Below, in pieces: positions 35,553 through 46,909 of a stretch of DNA of 64,000 nt (positions are counted from its first letter, which is position 1; each line of letters opens with the position of its first letter). The notes beneath the pieces were generated by a model. That model had not been told where the DNA came from. It saw only the letters and a list, made by a program, of their open reading frames with translations, and did not search any database. A program made the translations under genes and the position numbers. The DNA lies in assembly GCA_019279435.1 (NCBI GenBank), contig JAAALK010000084.1, positions 12,852,916-12,916,915 of the forward strand, in the 5' to 3' direction. This DNA is from Zizania palustris. Lineage: Eukaryota > Streptophyta > Magnoliopsida > Poales > Poaceae.

Positions 35553-36930
35553 ATGCCTCCTAAATGGAGCTTAGGTGGTAGTCCCCTTCGGAGGTCCCCT
35601 CGGACCTCTGGAGTGAGATCTTCAAATACTGTTGAGGTCCCCTTTGTAGTAGTGATAGTTCCCCCACCTCAGACCCCCTAAATGAATATTCTTCCTCGAG
35701 CATACGAAACCCCTTCAGGGACTCCGTCTATGCTTAGAACCGACGGAGCTTCTCCTGTAGCTCTAACTGTACTTTGTACTGACCTGTTTAGTTCTCAGGA
35801 CCTAGAAGCTCCTTCCGAAAGAAATGAAGACCGCCTTGACAATGTGGTAACCCAGATGGCTAGTCTTCAAGCCGAAGTGACAAGGTGGAGGCAGGAAGCT
35901 GCAGACAGGCTTTGTCCCCAAGCTACCCCTATCATTCCGGAGGTGCCTCAAGACGATGACCTTACTTTTATCCTGAAGCCCCTGAGAATGGTTCTGAAGC
36001 CCCTGAGAATGGTTCTTTTGATAGCGAGTCTCTGCTGCACCCCGACTTGCAAAACGTGCACTTCGACCCCAAGTTCAAAACTTCGAAGCTTTGTAAGTAC
36101 TCCAGGGAAGAAGATCCAGGAGAGTTATCTCATTCATATGCTTTAACAATTTAAGCCAGCGGGGGGGGGGGTTCGAGATACAATGGCAAAATGCTTCCCC
36201 CTTGCACTTGAATGAGTTGCTTTGCATTGGTTCTGGTCTATGAAGCCAGGGTCAATTAAATCCTGAGAGCAATTAAGAAAAAAATTCATAAGCAACTTCC
36301 AGGGTACTTTTGTTCCCCCTATGTCTACTAGAAGTCTCTTTTAGGTGAAGCAGCAACCTGGAGAAACTATGAGGCAGTTCTTTAAGCGCTTCGCTCATAC
36401 GAAGTCGCAGATAAGAGAACTGTCTGCATCATCAAAGGTCGATGAAGCCCGAGAAGGAGTCACCAATGTAGGCCTCCTCGACAAGCTTCACCGGAAGCAT
36501 ATATCCTCCGTAGCACAGTTAATGGCTTATTTTGAGGAGTATGCTAGGTCGGAGGAAGGATGGCTCCGAAGAACAACTTTGTCTTCACCAATTGTCCATG
36601 AAGTTAAGCTCGAGGTGAAAACTTCAACACCTTCGCAAGGGCCCAACTTCGACAACCAACATGACAGGCGTTGAGGGCAGAAGCATCCTCACTCCGAAGT
36701 CCTAAACATTGCTCCTTCTCCGCAAAATTTTCCCCCCAAGAGTCCACAAGCTTTGGGAAACAAGGTCAGCGGCTAGAGGCCGCCAGGGAAGCTGGCTGCC
36801 AAGGGCTAGGCCTTCTTCTGTTGTGTTCACGGCAAAAACTGAATCCATGCTACATATGCATGCAAGTCTATACTAGCTTTAAGAAGCGAGTACCTCGAAA
36901 GGAGCTCTGGTCGAGGCACTACTGACTGAG
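35553..36930 (+). pseudogene. gag: G Gag pseudogene
   Basis: The ATG at 35553 starts MPPKWSLGGSPLRR, but a stop occurs within 45 codons. Readable parts are 35682-36146 (helical segment with VTQMASLQAEVTRWRQEAAD) and 36345-36674, which contains the gypsy gag signature QQPGETMRQFFKRFAHTKSQ. A duplicated LKPLRMV segment and a poly-G run mark further damage. The product would be the capsid precursor. It is non-functional as it stands. Confidence 0.75.
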
Positions 36931-39900
36931 CCCCTCCTGAGGCACGTCTGGAGCCGGTGCAGGCTGTCGTACATGTAGACAACTTTGATCCCCCAAGGCA
37001 ACCTCCGGTGGCCAGTGTTATGCCACCTTCGAAGCAAGAAGATACTCTAGAGGAGGAACCCTAGGCAACATGTCAAAAAGGCAACGGAGAGAGTATGTTC
37101 GGGAAGTAGGCCATATTGGGACCTCTTCATCGGTAGCTAAAATGCCCGAGTGGTCCCATGTGCATATATCCTTCTCTACAGCTAATGCAGCAGGTATAAA
37201 ATTCCCCCTTGCAGACCCCTTGTCATCACTGATGATATTGCAGGAACGGAAGTTCGGAGAGTACTGGTCGATGGCGGAAGTTCTGCAGATGTTATCTTTG
37301 TTTAGGCCTTCTATCAGTTCCGTATCTCCCGGAAGCATCTCCTCCCCGCAGCTCGTCCCCTTCAAGGCTTCGTAGGACCTCCTCTTGATGCCCTTATCCA
37401 AATAGGTCTTGAGGTTGCCTTCGGAGAGGGGCTCTTGGCAAGGACGGAGGAAGTAATTTTCGATGTTGTCGATGCCCCTTACGCTTATAATGTCATCTTT
37501 GGAAGGGGCGTGTTGAACCAATTCAGAGCTGTGGTGCACCATAATTATTTATGCGTGAAGATGCCCACGCAAGCAGGAGTGCTTACTATCTTCGGTGATC
37601 AAGCCACTGCACGAAGAGCAGAATATGGCCATGGCCCACCTCTTAATCCAAGACAAGTGAATAATGTGCAAGACAATTCGGAGTATATCCTTGCATCAAA
37701 TGAATCTTCGAATATATCATTTCCAAGGCTAAGTCCCGAAGGAGAAATTATAACGAATATTATTGTGAAGAACGGTAAAGACTATCCCTTCCAGTTTGGC
37801 AAAGAATTGCCTTCGGAAATCGCTACTTCACTGGAAGAAGTAGTTAGAGAGAATTTGGATGTCTCTGCTTGGTCCGATGAAGACATTTCGGGAGTTAACC
37901 GAAATATCATTGAGCACAGTTTTCTTGTGAACCCAAGGGTTCGGCCTATTCGGTAGCGGCTCTGAAAATTATCAGCAGAGAGGACAAGCCTTGCTAAGGT
38001 AGAAGTTGAAAAATTGTTAAAAGCTAGGATTATCAGAGAAGTAGCTCATATGGAGTGGTTAGCCAACCCAGTCTTCGTCAAAAAGAAGGCCTCTAGAAAA
38101 TGGCGCATGTGTATTGATTTTACATCATTGAATAAAGCATGCCCATGTAACCCCTACCTCATGCCCCATATAGATCAATTAGTTGACTCCACTGCTGGTT
38201 CGAAGCTATTGAGTTTCCTCGACGCGTATTATGGTTATCATCAAATATGGTTAAAACGCGAAGATGAAACCAAAACAAGCTTCATAACTCCTTTGGGAGT
38301 CTTCTGCTATGTAAGAATGTCGTTCGGCTTGAGAAATGTCGGGGTAACTTTTTCAAGATTAATTGCTAAGGCTCTAGGTCACCAAATAGGTCGTAATGTC
38401 GAAACTTATATAGATGACATTGTAATAAAGAGTGCTTTAAATCACCAGCATAGGCTAGACTTAGCAGAAACATTTGAGAACCTCTGAGCATGTGGAGTTC
38501 ACCTCAACCCCGAAAAATGTATCTTTAGGGCTCAATCTGGGAAACTGTTAGGGCATCTAGTTTTGAGCAGGGGAATCGAAGCTAGCCGAACTCAAATAAC
38601 TACATTGCAAATAATGGCTCCACCAAAAAATTTAAAACAGGTTCAGAAGCTTATTGGACGCCTTGCAGCACTTAGCAGATTTCTAGCAAGGTCCACAAAG
38701 CGAAGCCTGCCCATATTCAAAGCCTTGAAAGGGTCCGAAGATTTTGCATGGACACCGGAGTGCCAAAAGAGTTTTGACTATATTAAAGATTATCTCAGGA
38801 ACCTCACAACACTCATTGTGCCCATGATAGATGAAACCCTTCTCCTTTATCTTGAAGCTATGGGCTCTACTGCTAGTGCGGTCCTTGTTCGGGAAGTGGA
38901 TTTTAATGGGAAGTTGGTGCAAAATCCAGTATATTTTGTATCCGAAGCTTTATCCGGAGCAAAAACAAGATACTCCGAACTAGAAAAATTCACTTATGCT
39001 CTAGTGATGGCTTCAAGGAAACTGCGACATTATTTCTTAGCGCATAATGTAATTGTACCAACTTCTTATCCTTTGAAAGATATGCTTCAAAGCAAAGATT
39101 CTACAAGGAGGATCGGAAAATTGGTCGTCGAGCTAGCACCCTTCGACATCTCCTTTGTAGCAAGAACAACCATCAAGTCATAAGTGGTAGCAGATTTTGT
39201 AGTAGAATGGACTCCGTCTGCAGTCTGGGCTTCGAAAAATCAAGCGAAGCAATATGGACCATCTACTCCGATGGAGCTTTTCAAGCGTCCGGAGCAGGCA
39301 TTGGAGCAGCGATAATTTCACCTTTGGGAAAAAGAGCAATGTACTCCGAAAGACTCAATTTCAATTCCACCAATAATATTGCGGAGTACGAAGGAATTTT
39401 GCTAGGTCTTCGCAAGGCGCATGCTCTTGGTGCTACAAGAGTTGTTAGAAAAACAGATTCTCAAATTGTAACAGGGCACGTTGATAAAAGTTTTCAAGCC
39501 AAGCATCCGCAACTTGCTAAATATCTAGAAGAGATCCATAAGATCGAAGCAGCATTCAAAGGGATTTTTGTCTGAAGTATACCAAGAACTATCAATGTAC
39601 AAGCTGATATCCTAGCAAAAGCTGCAGACGAAGCCATAGATATTCCGGAAGGGGCTTTTTATGAAGAGCTTACTTCTCCTTCGGTGCCCCAACTCCCTCC
39701 TGCGGAAGTCCTTTGCATTCCGAACACCGACTGGCGGAGTTCAATTATGGAATTACTGCAAGGCGAAGCCAACTTACCCAAAGGCCCAAAGCTTTCAAGA
39801 TTGCAATTGAGAGTCTGGAATTATCGCATTATCAACGGTATTTTTTACAAGGCTAGAGTATGTTCCCCCCTACTCCGATGTATTTCTCAAGACGAAGGTC

Positions 39901-40942
39901 AAGAGATACTCCGAGAAATTCATGAAGGCCTTTGTGGTAGCCATCTGGCCCCCCGTGCTTTGGCAGGAAAAACACTTCGCCAGGAGCTTTATTGGCCTAC
40001 AATAGTAGCTGATGCGGAGGCCTTGTTCTGCACTTGCCAAGGTTGTCAATGGATGGGAAGACGAAGTCATCGTCCGCCAACACCTCTTCAAGTTATTTCT
40101 CCAGTTTGGCCCATGGCCAGATGGGGCATGGATCTCATTGGCCCATTTCCAATGGCAAAAGAAAGTTTAAAATTTGCGGTGGTAGCAATTGAATATTTTT
40201 CCAAGTAGGTCGAAGTAGAACCCCCACAGCTATCACTTCAAAAAATGTACAAAGATTCTTCTGGCAAAATATTATATGCAGGTTCGGAGTTCTTCGTCAG
40301 CTGACAATCGACAATGGTACTCAATTTGATGTCGAACCGTTCAGATAGTTCTGCGAAGGTCTTGGCATAGAAATGTGTTTTGCAGCTGTTCGTCATCCCC
40401 AATCTAATTGAGCCATCAAGCGAGCTAATGGTAACATTTTATCAGGCCTGAATCGAAGGATAATAGGATTGACAAAGGGACTGTTGACTGAAGAGCTCCC
40501 GAAGATTTTATGGTCCATTCGAACCACTCAAGCAAGGTCTACAGGTTTTACTCCTTTCAGATTACTATTCGGAGATGAAGCCATGACGCCTACGGAGCTT
40601 AAAGGAGGATCTCTTCGCACCATCGAACCTGAAATAGAAGATGAAAGACAAGCTTTGCTAGATTTAATGAAAGAAACAAGGCTTCGAGTTGTTGCAAATC
40701 TAACGAAGTATCAACATTAGACGAAGACTTGGTATGACCCGAAGATTAAACTTAATGAACTTAAACCAGATCATTTAGTTTTGCGAAGCATTATAGCGCC
40801 AGGGAAATTAGGAAATAAATGGGAAGGTCCATATATCATCCTTCATTCAGGACACCCTGGTTCTTTTAAGTTAGCTAATTTAGAAGGTGAAGAATTAAAG
40901 CATGCCTGGCATACGGAGCACCTTAAGCGATATTTTGCATAA
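36931..40942 (+). pseudogene. pol: G Pol pseudogene (protease, RT, RNase H, aRNase H, integrase)
   Basis: Protease is seen around 37250-37310, with VLVDGGSSADVIF read across a stop. Reverse transcriptase (38014-38487) has WRMCIDFTSLNKACP, FLDAYYGYHQI and the catalytic YIDD. RNase H follows at 38563-39183 (RLAALSRFLARSTKRSLPIF). A second, archaeal-type RNase H begins near 39255 with YSDGAFQASGAGIGA and NIAEYEGILLGL. Integrase has the HHCC finger (HEGLCGSHLAPR ... CTCQGC) and MDLIGPFP near 40125, then IDNGTQFD near 40310. Pol ends with HLKRYFA and TAA at 40940-40942. Several stops and shifts separate these frames. There is no chromodomain, as usual for Tat elements. Confidence 0.87.
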
Positions 40943-41154
40943 GGGGCTCCTTGTAATCATTTGTAAACACTTTCTGAATAAATAAAGCTCATGGTTTGGA
41001 TAATGCCTACTTCTCAAACATTCCCTACTTCTAGTGGACGCACTAGAAGAACGGAGTTGATTGCGAAGGAAAGTGTCATTCATTTGAACCAATTTTACGG
41101 ACTCCGAACCATTGGTTCGAAGCTTCCTACGAGGTGGGAAAGTCGCAAAAAATG
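40943..41154 (+). other. G pol-proximal 3' region
   Basis: Non-coding sequence between the pol stop and the tandem repeat. It contains an AATAAATAAAGC stretch near 40977 that could act as a polyadenylation signal for pol-strand transcripts. Nothing else is recognised. Confidence 0.45.
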
Positions 41155-41450
41155 GATTCCAAGCCACTGGCATGAAAGCATCCATAAAAGAGTCCAAAGA
41201 GACCAAATGATACGGATTCCAAGCTTCGGCTTGAAAGCATCCGTAAAAAGAGTCCAAGGAGACCACAAAAGCATATTCCAAACCACCGGTTTGATAGCAT
41301 CCGTAAAAAGAGTCGAAGGAGACCAAACAAAACATACTCCGAGCTGATAGCTTGAAAACGTCTGTAAAAAGAGACCAAAGTGACCATTGTAATCGGATTC
41401 TAATGTGTCCAAAAAGGAGTCCGAAGTGACCACATTCGAAAAAAGGTACT
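41155..41450 (+). repeat. Tandem repeat of about 60 bp in the G 3' region
   Basis: About four and a half diverged units start at roughly 41156, 41216, 41276, 41336 and 41396. Each carries ATTCCAAGC (or variant), GAAAGCATCCGTAAAAAGAG and CCAAGGAGACC. The region downstream of pol in Tat/Ogre elements is known to be variable and repeat-prone and to seed satellites. Open frames on both strands across the array are artefacts of the repeat. Confidence 0.85.
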
Positions 41451-43041
41451 AAGTTACCAGTTTTTAGACTCCAAATTAGTAGAGTCGAAGATATTTTTGA
41501 GGTCTTTAGTGACCATTTTTGGACTCAGTCCTTAATCTTTAATATGATAAGGGGCTCCGAGCCTCCAAAATTGTACTCCTAACTAACATTATCTTCGTTG
41601 TGCGTAACCACCTTCGATCAAATTTCGGAGGTGCTTATCTCCAAAGAGGGGCTGGGAAGTAGTGAGACAATTTTGAAACTTTCTAGTTTATATTATTTAA
41701 ACAGATTACATTACATCATGAAAAATATGTATCTATGCCAAGAAGGAAATGAAGACCTCTTCGATCCCTAGAGCTGCTTTCAAAATTAGCTCGACTTCGA
41801 GAACGATTTGTCCTACAACCCGGAGTCTCTAAAACTTTATGTTTAACTCTCTTCCCTTCTTTCAAAGCTCGAAAGTATTTCTGTTCTTGCTGAAGTTCAG
41901 CTCAAGTCCGAAGTCGTTCGGGGCTCCTTTCCCAGCTTCGAAGTAGTTCGAGACTCTTATCTACTTGCTCTTCTTCAGCATTTTCTTCGTCAGACCATTT
42001 AACATCCTCTGAAGATTAAGTTTATATACTAACTTCCTTTTCCTCCTTTTAATATAAGCTAATACTTCTTTATATATATCGGGTATAACCTCCCCAGAAC
42101 TTCCCCGAGGAATTGAAAATCGACGACGCCTGTGATGTCTTAAAGCTTCGAAGGTGGCCCATTGTAAGCGAAGTTCTTCATTAATCTCTAATACTTCGAG
42201 CTCATCCAAAAAAGATTGGGAAGCCTAAAAATATTTCTAAATAAGTCTTTTCTTTCAAAAGATAATAAATTATAAGTTTATACATAAGCGGAGCCCTAAG
42301 GAGAACTAAACCTTCGGGTCCAAAGGAGGTTTGCTGCTCGAAGGCTGCAACCGCGCTTGTTTTTGACGGAGTCCTGCATCAATCCATATCTTGATAGTCG
42401 ATCGGTCTTTAGCTCTCCAGGATGGTTGAAAGGCCTCCCAAGCCGTGACCACATTAGTAGAAGGAGTCAGGAGTCAGTCGTCACCAAAATTAATGGGGGC
42501 TGCTTTAGGCTCCGGAGCAACAGATAGTCCAAGATCTAAGTAGTAACGGAGTACTCCGAGAGCAGCTACTTGGCCGGAGATCTCTCCATACCGAGTACCC
42601 ACTGTCTTCATAGTCTTCGCCACTGCTTGGATCATCTTCAATCTCCATAGCAGAGAGTCGTTGCCAGTCAAAGAAGAAGCGCAAGAGGTACCAAAGTACT
42701 CCAGGACACCCCGAAGGGCGTCCATGGTATCCGAGGCCACCTTCTCGCACTTTGTCTTCTCTTCAGACAAAATGTTCTTTGACGAAGTCAATTCGTCTGT
42801 CAGAGATGAAAGTCTAGCTGCCTCCATCATCAAAGAATTCTTCTGTCCGAGCAGTTGTTTGGCCTCCTCCATCAATTTCAATTTCTCCTCTCGAAGCTTG
42901 ACCATTTAAAATCCCGCAGTTGCTTGCTGTTCTCGCAGCCTTTCCACTTCGGCCCGAAGAACGACTCAGCTCAGCCTCAAGCTCTTTATTGGCCCTAAGA
43001 GCATTTCTGTTGATAGAAAAAAAGGCATCAATGGCTGAGAT

Positions 43042-44284
43042 TGTCGAAATATCAATTTTGGTAATTTGGGCCAAAAATACACATGTGGTCAGGCCGAAGC
43101 CCTACAGGGCCGAAGGTCCATTGGGCTATGGGCTCCGAAAGCCTCTAGCCAGCCCACGGCCTTTGTCCAGGAAGCCTTCGAAGGCCCACGCCACCGAAGC
43201 TTCGGCCCGAGGAGCAGGCTTTGACGGGCCTGGCCGAAGCCCACTTTGGCAAAGGCAAAGTTGGATACAATTTCGGCTAAGTTTTTATCTCTATCCAAGC
43301 CGAATTATAGCATATTAGATCAGAAGTTTGGTCCCTATAAATAAAGAGATGAGACATGCTTAGAGGCCCCCCAACACAAATCAAACACAAAGCCCTAGCT
43401 TTGATCGCATTTATTTACCTTTACTTTTCTATACCTCTTCGTGGATTTTCCTGGAAGCCCTCTGCCGACCACTTCGGAGCAGTGGTAATCTTTGTTACTT
43501 CGCTTGTGAAGTATCCGTTAATCTACATAATAGATTGCTATCGTCTTGTTACTTCGCCTGTGAAGTATCCGCTAATCTGCGTAACATATTGCTACCTTCG
43601 CTACTAGTGCAACACTTAGCAGAATTCGGTCCTCGGACCGAATTAGTACATCGAATCCTCTCTATTGCAGGTTTTCACGTTCGAAGCTACTTCACCAGAG
43701 GTGTTTGGAGCCGAGAGATCGGTTTCGGAGGTTGCCAGAGCACCCTTCGTCGGGACTTCTGCTTCGACCGCATGCTTTGCCAGCACACTTCGTCACGACA
43801 GGCTTCGCCACATTCGAACTCTGCTCTGGACGAAGTCACGCCCACGCGCGGCGTTTGAGTCATTATTTTGTACCTCGCTGTATCAGGGACTTCATGCCAA
43901 ACCCCACAGTTCAGAGGTGATTGTCGCTCCCGGATCCGTTCGAAGTTCATCTTCGACCCGATTAGTCCGAACACCGAAGGTACCCTTCTACGGGACACTT
44001 TGCATCGGACGCCGAAGGTATACTTCGGCGACCCCCTTCGCATCATACTCCGAAGAAGACAGGCTCCGACCGGTTTGCTGATTTTATTCTGTTTAATATA
44101 TTTCTTTCGGCTAATTGGATTATTTTGTGTGATCTGATTGCCTGGCGACTCCACCCCCCTTATCATGACTAAGGGTAGTCGGAACGCGACTTCGGTGTTG
44201 CGTCACGCTTAGGCTTGTCCCTAAGTATCCGCACACTTTTGGATCGTCGAACTGACCCAAGTGCGGGGGCACGTTTTTGTGTCA
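43042..44284 (+). mobile_element. LTR-like insert K within the G antisense gene
   Basis: Alignment of G with H shows about 1.24 kb of extra sequence here. It starts TGTCGAAATATC, has a TATA box (TATAAATA) at 43336-43343 and ends TTTTTGTGTCA. A TGGCGACTCC block at 44143, which resembles a gypsy primer binding site, suggests that the right 140 bp may be leader sequence and not LTR. The flanks GAGAT and ATAGT do not match, so the exact ends are uncertain. It is rich in CGAAG words like T and G. No coding sequence is recognised. Confidence 0.6.
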
Positions 44285-44691
44285 ATAGTTTCTTTCTGCG
44301 GCTACCATTTCTTCCAAGCTTGAAGTCCGAATCTCGGAGCTAACAAGACTCCCTTGAAAAGTTGTTACTTTCTCCTTGAGATGGTTGCATTCTCGCTCAT
44401 GTGATATAGCCGCAGCTCGAGCTAGGACTACTTGCTGCGAAGGAAGAAAAAGATCAATGTAAGTAAATTATTTACATATGTTTGAACTAATTCTATTTTT
44501 GTAGATACTTCGTACTGTGTAGGCTGCCCGTTCCAAAGCTACATCTAGCTCCAACCCCTCAGCTTCTCCAAGAGTGGAAACCAAGTTAGTCTCCCTAACT
44601 TCGTGACTAGCCCGAGGCAGAGGCTTTAGCAAAGTTCGTAGTCCAGTCCTCCGCTCTAGAAAAGAAGCTAGGAGGGGGAGCCTTGACAAGG

Positions 44692-46909
44692 CACTCTGAG
44701 AAACCAAGGGTTGGTTTCGGAGTCTGTGATGAGTGATTGACAGATTTTACCCTCTGATTCGAAGGGGTCCCTCCGAAGGGGTTCGGAGGCTGTTTCATCA
44801 AAGGGTTTGGTAGGCTCTGGTTGCGGCAACTGTTGCAGCGGAGTGTGCTTGTCGGAGGGGTCCGACAGTACATGATGACTGGGTTGTACCAAAGGGTTCG
44901 GTACTTTGGGCGGTACACCGGAGTGTGTATCGGAGGTTTCTTACCCGGAGAGGTCTCCGGGTACTGGAAACACTTGTCTGTCTATCTGTGGTGCGCATGT
45001 GACCTCGGAGGCGACGGACGGTTCGTAGAAAGTGAACCTGGGTCAAGCGGGAGGCTTGATGCCAGGAGAGCTAGGAGCTCTGTCACGAAGGTTGCGAAGG
45101 GGTCGAGGTCGGACCTCGGGTCGAGGTGCGCTAGGAGAAGGCAGTAAGTGCGGAGTGTGGCTCCGAGTGAACGTACTCCGAGACGAAGTCCTCGGAGGCG
45201 AGGCACTTCGAAGGGTACTTTGAATGGAGTGACTTCGGAGTATGGTGGACTAAGTCCTCAGCAATGAGGCAAGGCGTTCGAAGTGTGCTCCGGAGGGAGG
45301 CACTTGAAGGTATACCCGACGAAGGTCTCAGAAGTCGAGGTGCATCGAAGACATGGTCCGGTGAGGATCGTCAAGGAGTGTGCTCGGGGAGAGACACTAC
45401 GACGAAGTGCTCATGGAATGATTCATGCGGAGGCCTTGGACGAAGGAGGGACTTCAAAGGGTGGTACTCCGAAGGTGGGGCTTTAGAGTGAGGCTAGCTT
45501 CGGAGTGAAGCTGGCTTCAGAGTGAGGCTGGCTCTGGAGCGAGGCAAGCTCCGAAGCGAGGCTAGCTCCGGAGTGAGGTTGACTTGAGGTACTTCGGCCA
45601 TGCATGGCTTTGGTACACAGACTGATGGAGTTCGAGCTGGAAGAAGCTGCGAAGCCGTGGTGGTCCACTCCGAAGTTGTTGGTGCGAAGGCCCAAGGGCT
45701 TTGACGGCTTCGGCTCAAAACCGTCACTGTATCGAAGGCTGACTTTGGTGAAGCGAAGGCCGTCAGGCTCAAGGCTTCTCACCAAAGCTACCGCACCCCT
45801 CGCATGCGAAGGGGGGCTTCAGAAGGGTCCAAAACTGAAAAGGCTGACAGCATCTGCTCTGCAAAAGCTGGTGCTATCCCCTCTGCGAAGCTGACAAAAG
45901 AAGCCTCCAAATAAAGTAGACTACCAGTTGTACCCCATGTTCTGATGAGACAAAACCGGTGTAAACCCTAGGGGTAAATTAGTCTATTCATAGGGCTGAA
46001 TAGTGCCTATAAATAGTGGAGGCTGGCTAGGTCACATCAACATTTTTGAGTAGTCATTTTTGAGCTCTTGTGCTAGCCGCCACATACCTTGTATTCATCC
46101 TGTGAGTTCAATTTTTGTGTTCCCTGTTCAAGCATCGAAGCTTTGATTATGTGTTCGTTTACTGCTTGAGCTTGTATGCGTACTTCTTTGCATGCTTTGA
46201 TCTCTTTTGTCTCACTTCTTTTGAGTTGAGTTTGTGCTCTGAATCCTATCTGGAGAAGTGTGTGAGAAGCCTGTTTGAGCGAAGTATGTTCGAGCGAAGT
46301 GTGTTTTTCAGTGTCTGTTCGCTCTGTGTAAACTGGAGGCTCGACCTCTCTGATTACTAGCGAAGCACTGATCATAGTCCGCTTTCTTCCCTTGTCGAAG
46401 CCCTTAGCGAAGTCTGTTTAGTGTGCGTTTTGACCTTCGAAGTACGAAGCCCAACACCAGTTGCTGTCACTAAGTATTTGGTCAAAGTCCACAGAGTGAA
46501 GTCTGCTCGTGCGAAGTCTGTAGTGCGAAGCCTACTCGAAGGCACCTAGTGTGCGGAGCCTGCACTGACTTAGCAAAGTTGATCGAAGTCCTCATAGGGA
46601 AGTCCGCTCTTGCGAAGGGTGAAGTGCGAAGCCTACACGAAGGCACCCTGTGTGTGAAGGCTGCACTGACTTGGCAGAAGCTGAATTTTTGGGGTTGTGG
46701 GTGGAGCGAAGTCTTCTTGGCTTCGAACTTTTGTTCCTTGCGAAGCCTGTTTTCGGAGCTATGAAATACCTCCGAACTAGAACTTCGAAGGGTGTGTTCG
46801 AAGCCTGTTCCGCAGAAGACATAATTAAAACAGAACGTTATTTTTAGTCTGAAATTTTAAAAGCTCTCATTCACCCCCCTCTAGTCGCCGTTTCCGCTCT
46901 AACACACTC
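44692..46909 (+). mobile_element. Solo LTR T4 (T family)
   Basis: The LTR is 44697-46904 (2,208 bp), with perfect TSDs CACTC at 44692-44696 and 46905-46909. It starts TGAGAAACCAAGGGTTGG and ends CTCTAACA. The TATA box (TATAAATA) lies near 46008. It is longer than other T LTRs because of a 17-bp minisatellite and a duplication of about 95 bp near 46500-46660. With no internal region, it is the product of LTR-LTR recombination. Confidence 0.9.
45487..45585 (+). repeat. 17-bp minisatellite inside T4
   Basis: The unit AGTGAGGCTAGCTTCGG is repeated five times with substitutions, plus a partial copy. Other T-family LTRs carry a single copy at the homologous place, so the array expanded in this LTR or its lineage. 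Confidence 0.82.

Noticed and set aside
40895..41433. Open frames on both strands over the tandem repeat after G pol
   Set aside because: They follow the period of about 60 bp (a multiple of three) of the tandem array and are not real genes.
43037..44289. A target-site duplication for K
   Set aside because: GAGAT and ATAGT do not match, and shifting the borders by a few bases did not give a convincing repeat.
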